Shown here: positions 60,259 to 64,000 of the stretch, piece by piece
How positions within the stretch are numbered: the first letter of the stretch is position 1
How the letters are laid out: every line of letters starts with the position of its first letter
NCBI GenBank assembly: GCA_017871115.1
Contig: JAFCIZ010000010.1
Span: 709,001 to 773,000, forward strand
Direction: 5' to 3'
DNA from: Cunninghamella blakesleeana
Lineage: Eukaryota > Mucoromycota > Mucoromycetes > Mucorales > Cunninghamellaceae
DNA length: 64,000 nt
Notes under the pieces: generated by a model
What the model was told of the DNA's origin: nothing
Database searches by the model: none
What the model saw: only the letters and a program-made list of their open reading frames with translations
Translations under genes and position numbers: made by a program

Positions 60259-61379
60259 TTCTTTATTTCGTCTAAATTCATTTATAAACTAAGTCAAGCT
60301 TGTCCTTTTCTTTTAATTTTATCCAATATTAAGGTTATTCTTCTTTTTCTTTGAATGAGAATAGAAATAAAAAGAAAAATAACAATGATAGAAGTAGTAG
60401 TAACAATATCAGCAACTATAAAAGTACTTATATAAATAGCAATTATGATACCAATAATTGTATATTCAACAAAATTCCAACTTGTTCACATTTTACACAA
60501 CTCTATTTTTGGTATACATAATAAGAATCGAGTCGGATGAAACAATTGACTACAGATAATGTTAAAATATTGGAAATGAATACGAATAGTTCAAACATTT
60601 ATTTTGTAAAGATAGAGGGATAGAGGGATAGAGAGATAACAATGATAAAAAGTACGATACTGATAATGAAAAAAATTGCAAAATTTTTATCAATTAAAAA
60701 TAGAGCGATATCAATTATTTTTAAACGATAATGAAGATGATAACTACAATAATGCCGACAATGACGATGATCTTTTCGCTGTAGTAAATCTCAATAGTCA
60801 TCATACTATACCTCGTCCGAGACTTTCCTTCATTCCTATTATTTTAAATATGGTTTTGTACTTTTTTAATGTGCTTCATATAAAATTATGGTATTCACAA
60901 TATTCACATCATTACGATTAATGTCAGTTATCGTTCACAAAAATGCATAAAATAGACGAAAGAGCTTTTGGAAATATTTATCATTCATGTCTTTCATTCT
61001 ATTCTTTAACTTTAAAATTTTTCTCCACATTCAGATCATCTTTATTCATTTCTGCTTCTTTATCTTTATTATATCTTCAGCATGATAATAATTAAAATAA
61101 TACTAATACAACGCCTTATTCACTTAAATCGCTTTCACTTATTTTACCCGTATTTTATGATCTTCATTATTATTATTATTTAAAGATAAAAATAATGACG
61201 AGAATGAAATAAGGATCAAAAATTGTTTTTAAAGTAATTAGTATTTTTTATTTTACTTTTTTTTTTAAAAAAAAAAAAGGTAGAAAAATTGAGAAAGAAG
61301 AATAGAAAGAAAAAACCAACCTAGTCTAATAAAAACGCCAGAGCCAGAGAGGTTAACGAGAAAGAAAACGAGGCGAGAA

Positions 61380-61490
61380 TCATAAAAAATAAAAAGAGAA
61401 TTCTAGCCCCATTAATTTCTTGATCTTCTTTCCTTGTATATCATTAAGGATGTATATTTATCATAAAAAATAAAAAGAGAATTCTACCCC
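61380..61490. repeat. Pair of about 28-bp direct repeats
   Basis: TCATAAAAAATAAAAAGAGA followed by ATTCTA and CCCC occurs at about 61380-61410 and again at 61461-61490, differing by one extra G in the first copy. No coding sense; possibly a slipped duplication. Confidence 0.8.
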
Positions 61491-61691
61491 AAGATCATTC
61501 ACTATGCTTTTTTTATAAATATATGAGAGAGAAAAAAGAAAAAAGCGGTTGGATGAATATATATATATGAGGGCAAAAAGGTGAGAGAAATATTGGTATG
61601 GTAAATAATAAAATAAATAGGTACTATAATTAGAATAGGTATAGTGCTTGATGATATATACAAATGAATATTATAATATTGATTAAAGTTA

Positions 61692-62840
61692 TTATAAAGT
61701 TTTTAAATCGTGAAGCGCGTTTACTATAAATTCAATATCTTGATCATCTGAGCTTTTATCAGACTCAGCTTGTTTTTGAAGAAAATCAGTAATTGTAGAT
61801 AGTATTGAATCCAAATTTAATATACATTCAGTGGGGTCCTCCAATAAATTATAAAATAAAAAGGTCCATACAAGACATAAAACTGATTTTACTATGGCGC
61901 TGTTTAGTCCCGTCTCAGTTCCAATATCATTTGTTTCTTTATTTAAACGTTCAATTGCCCAATGAATTAAGCTTTCTCTTTCATCTTTTTCACTTTGATC
62001 TCCATAATGACTCGAAGGTGGTGATGAAAGTGATGATAATGTAATACTATGAATGTAGATTGTGATGGAGATTACTAGTTGGAGACTTGCACATAATAAT
62101 TCTGAATTTAATGTATTCATAATAATTTGAGTATATTGATGATATATAGAGGGTTGTAATTCATTATTGTTAATTAAAAAAACATTTAAATAGTTATTTT
62201 TTGCGATGATAGAAGAATGTATCTTTGATAATTGTTGTTGTTGTTCTTCTTTTACACTAATAAAAGTAGAACAAGAACAGGAAGAGAAGGATGTAGCATG
62301 AGTGAAAAAGGCATTTAATAACCTAGTTGTTTCAAATAATATCACATCCTGACGTTCCTTCCGTAATAAGGATCGGCATAATAATAAAACGCTACCATTC
62401 TTCAATAACTTTAGTCCTACATCTTCATGACAAGCCAAATTAGCCAAGATACCTAACGATAATTCACGCATTCTAGTATTTTTTGACATTGTGATAATCT
62501 AACGGGAATTTAAAATAATTAAATAAGTGTCACGTATAAAAAAAGTTTTATCTTATATTATTTATTTATCTCTAAAAGTCACCAGTGCTGTTTATAGTAT
62601 CTGTTCAATTACTTTTAATAAATGACTTGAAATTTTGTATTTTTCTTGCATAATATCAGCATATTTAGATACAGTAGCTATGTCCCAAGCGGTACAAAGA
62701 CTATTTTCAAAATTGATATCTTCTATTCCACCAACGTCCTTTTTTTTTCCAGTTTGTAAAAGGCTATTTTCAGCAATCACACTTATAACGGTTTCCAAAT
62801 AGGATGAAATCCTCATAAAAGTCTTGGTTTTCATTGTCAT
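61692..62840 (-). CDS. SAAL1-like armadillo-type protein
   Basis: Two exons on the minus strand: 62840-62613 and 62498-61692; 1035 nt, 344 aa, phase-0 intron (AAA/gtaatt...gttag/ATT). The N-terminal FENSLCTAWDIATV matches the ENSLCxLWDLS start of animal SAAL1 (serum amyloid A-like 1). The next exon, TRMRELSLGILANLACHE, followed by VILFETTRLLNAFF, matches the first armadillo-like repeats of that family. The rest is helical with a Ser/Gln-rich loop. SAAL1 is linked to cell proliferation in animals; its fungal role is unknown. Start chosen at the first ATG of the exon; a second in-frame ATG follows two codons later. Confidence 0.78.
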
Positions 62841-63522
62841 AAATAAATAGCAATATACATATATATATACATATAAAATAGTAAAATAGTTATCTCATAT
62901 AGAAAAAAAAAGTAAATAATAAATGATAATAGTAGTAATGAAGAAAAGAAAAATAAAGGGATGAAAAATATAAAAGTAAACAAGGGGGAAAAGATTTTAA
63001 TTTTTTTTTTTTTAATTTTTTTATATAATAAATTATGATTGGCCTAAACGCTAATTCTGTACAAGTCGGCAGCTAAACCATCTACTTCTCTATAACTATT
63101 TAGTAAAAAAAACAAAGGGACGCGTAATTTTAGGTATAAAAGATACTGATCAGGTAAAAGTGATATATAAAAACGCGCTTTTATTGTTATTTTATTTTAT
63201 AAAAAAAGATACCAATTTTGAATAAAGATATTTTATTTACTATTACTATTATTATTATTAGTATTATTGCTATTGTTAATATAATATATATACATGAATA
63301 GAGCTGATTTGTTCCTAAAACTATGGAAAGCTTTTTTTCAAGTTTATCTTGAGCTGTTAATCGTCCGGATGAAAAATCTGAATAAGCATCTTATTTGCCT
63401 TATATTCAAATAAGATTTGATACATATACTTTTATATATATATCAAAAAAAAAAGTACAAATATAATAGGTATAGTGTTTGATGATATATACAAATGAAT
63501 ATTATAATATTGATTAAAGTTA
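62841..63522. other. Spacer between the two SAAL1-like copies
   Basis: No gene. Includes the promoter of the first copy (upstream of 62840). From about 63465 it is the duplicated 3' flank of the second copy. Confidence 0.6.
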
Positions 63523-64000
63523 TTATAAAGTTTTTAAATCGTGAAGCGCGTTTACTATAAATTCAATATCTTGATCATCTGAGCTTTTATCAGACTCAGC
63601 TTGTTTTTGAAGAAAATCAGTAATTGTAGATAGTATTGAATCCAAATTTAATATACATTCAGTGGGGTCCTCCAATAAATTATAAAATAAAAAGGTCCAT
63701 ACAAGACATAAAACTGATTTTACTATGGCGCTGTTTAGTCCCGTCTCAGTTCCAATATCATTTGTTTCTTTATTTAAACGTTCAATTGCCCAATGAATTA
63801 AGCTTTCTCTTTCATCTTTTTCACTTTGATCTCCATAATGACTCGAAGGTGGTGATGAAAGTGATGATAATGTAATACTATGAATGTAGATTGTGATGGA
63901 GATTACTAGTTGGAGACTTGCACATAATAATTCTGAATTTAATGTATTCATAACAATTTGAGTATATTGATGATATATAGAGGGTTGTAATTCATTATTG
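63465..64000. repeat. Second copy of a 1.83-kb tandem duplication
   Basis: Matches 61634-62169 base for base at an offset of 1831, with two substitutions seen (61647 C against 63478 T; 62123 T against 63954 C). It runs off the right edge. Confidence 0.93.
63523..64000 (-). CDS. SAAL1-like armadillo-type protein, second copy (3' part only)
   Basis: The C-terminal 158 or so residues of exon 2, identical in amino-acid sequence to the first copy except Ile to Val just before MNTLNSELL. The frame is intact to the stop at 63523-63525; the 5' part lies beyond the window. Either a very recent tandem gene duplicate or an assembly duplication of one locus (see findings). Confidence 0.8.
   Translation of the reverse strand, partial: NNELQPSIYHQYTQIVMNTLNSELLCASLQLVISITIYIHSITLSSLSSPPSSHYGDQSEKDERESLIHWAIERLNKETNDIGTETGLNSAIVKSVLCLVWTFLFYNLLEDPTECILNLDSILSTITDFLQKQAESDKSSDDQDIEFIVNALHDLKTL

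Larger units (their letters stand above)
59699..61691. other. Intergenic of 2 kb with an F-box relic and short direct repeats
   Basis: Contains the decayed F-box fragment at 60055-60258 and a pair of about 28-bp direct repeats (61380-61490). An 81-codon open frame at 60676-60921 has an acidic Asn/Asp part and a hydrophobic end, with no recognised family. The rest is AT-rich and unassigned. Confidence 0.55.

Noticed and set aside
60676..60921. 81-codon frame with an Asn/Asp-rich part and hydrophobic end
   Set aside because: No recognisable domain; may be part of the F-box relic but cannot be aligned by eye.
1..64000. tRNA, rRNA, CRISPR arrays, inverted-repeat transposons
   Set aside because: No conserved tRNA T-arm with matching acceptor stem, no rRNA-like conserved blocks, no spaced direct-repeat array and no intact element were seen on reading both strands; a covariance-model scan could still find a tRNA I missed.

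Overview
This is a eukaryotic, almost certainly fungal, stretch of very AT-rich DNA (long A/T homopolymers, (AT)n, TAA/ATT microsatellites). Genes are split by many short GT..AG introns (about 40-250 nt, acceptors mostly TATAG/TTTAG). The gene content fits an early-diverging filamentous fungus, most likely Mucoromycota/Mucorales-like: secreted chitin deacetylase, GPI-type aspartic protease, long single-exon F-box/LRR proteins, an HSPA12-like Hsp70 and kelch-repeat membrane proteins. Species assignment is inference. No rRNA, tRNA, CRISPR array or intact transposon was seen. All gene structures were spliced by hand, checking that phases close and totals divide by three.

Layout. (1) 1-14130: a tandem array of five related kelch-repeat, signal-peptide, single-pass membrane proteins on the + strand. 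The first is cut by the window edge, the second is a pseudogene, and the other three are intact 9-exon genes of 515, 492 and 543 aa with identical intron phases. Genes 1/3 and genes 2/4 pair by tail type, so a two-gene unit was duplicated. (2) 15775-17228: L-threonine aldolase. (3) 19623-20825 (-): Bot1/MRPS35-type mitochondrial ribosomal protein. (4) 22158-24498: a Cys-rich ectodomain/TM/SH3 membrane protein. (5) 25444-35148 (-): three tandem F-box/LRR-like genes of about 900 aa that are mosaics of each other. (6) 35149-40703: a 5.5 kb gene-poor stretch. (7) 40704-42059 chitin deacetylase; 42864-45613 Hsp70-like ATPase (12 exons); 46402-47969 yapsin-like aspartic protease. (8) 48670-51848 (-): 16-exon amino-acid permease with 5-, 11- and 20-nt exons, divergent from a TauD/TfdA-type dioxygenase (52494-54072), followed by a flavin monooxygenase (54947-56923). 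(9) 57398-59698: a fourth F-box protein, with an F-box relic downstream. (10) 61692-62840 (-): SAAL1-like ARM-repeat protein, followed by a near-identical second copy that runs off the right edge.

How it fits together. There is no single pathway. Chitin deacetylase, aspartic protease, the SH3 protein and the kelch membrane proteins all point to the cell surface. The permease, dioxygenase and FMO may be a small amino-acid or organosulfur group (speculative). The most distinctive feature is gene-family turnover: tandem duplication, gene conversion and pseudogene decay are all visible in the kelch, F-box and SAAL1-like families.
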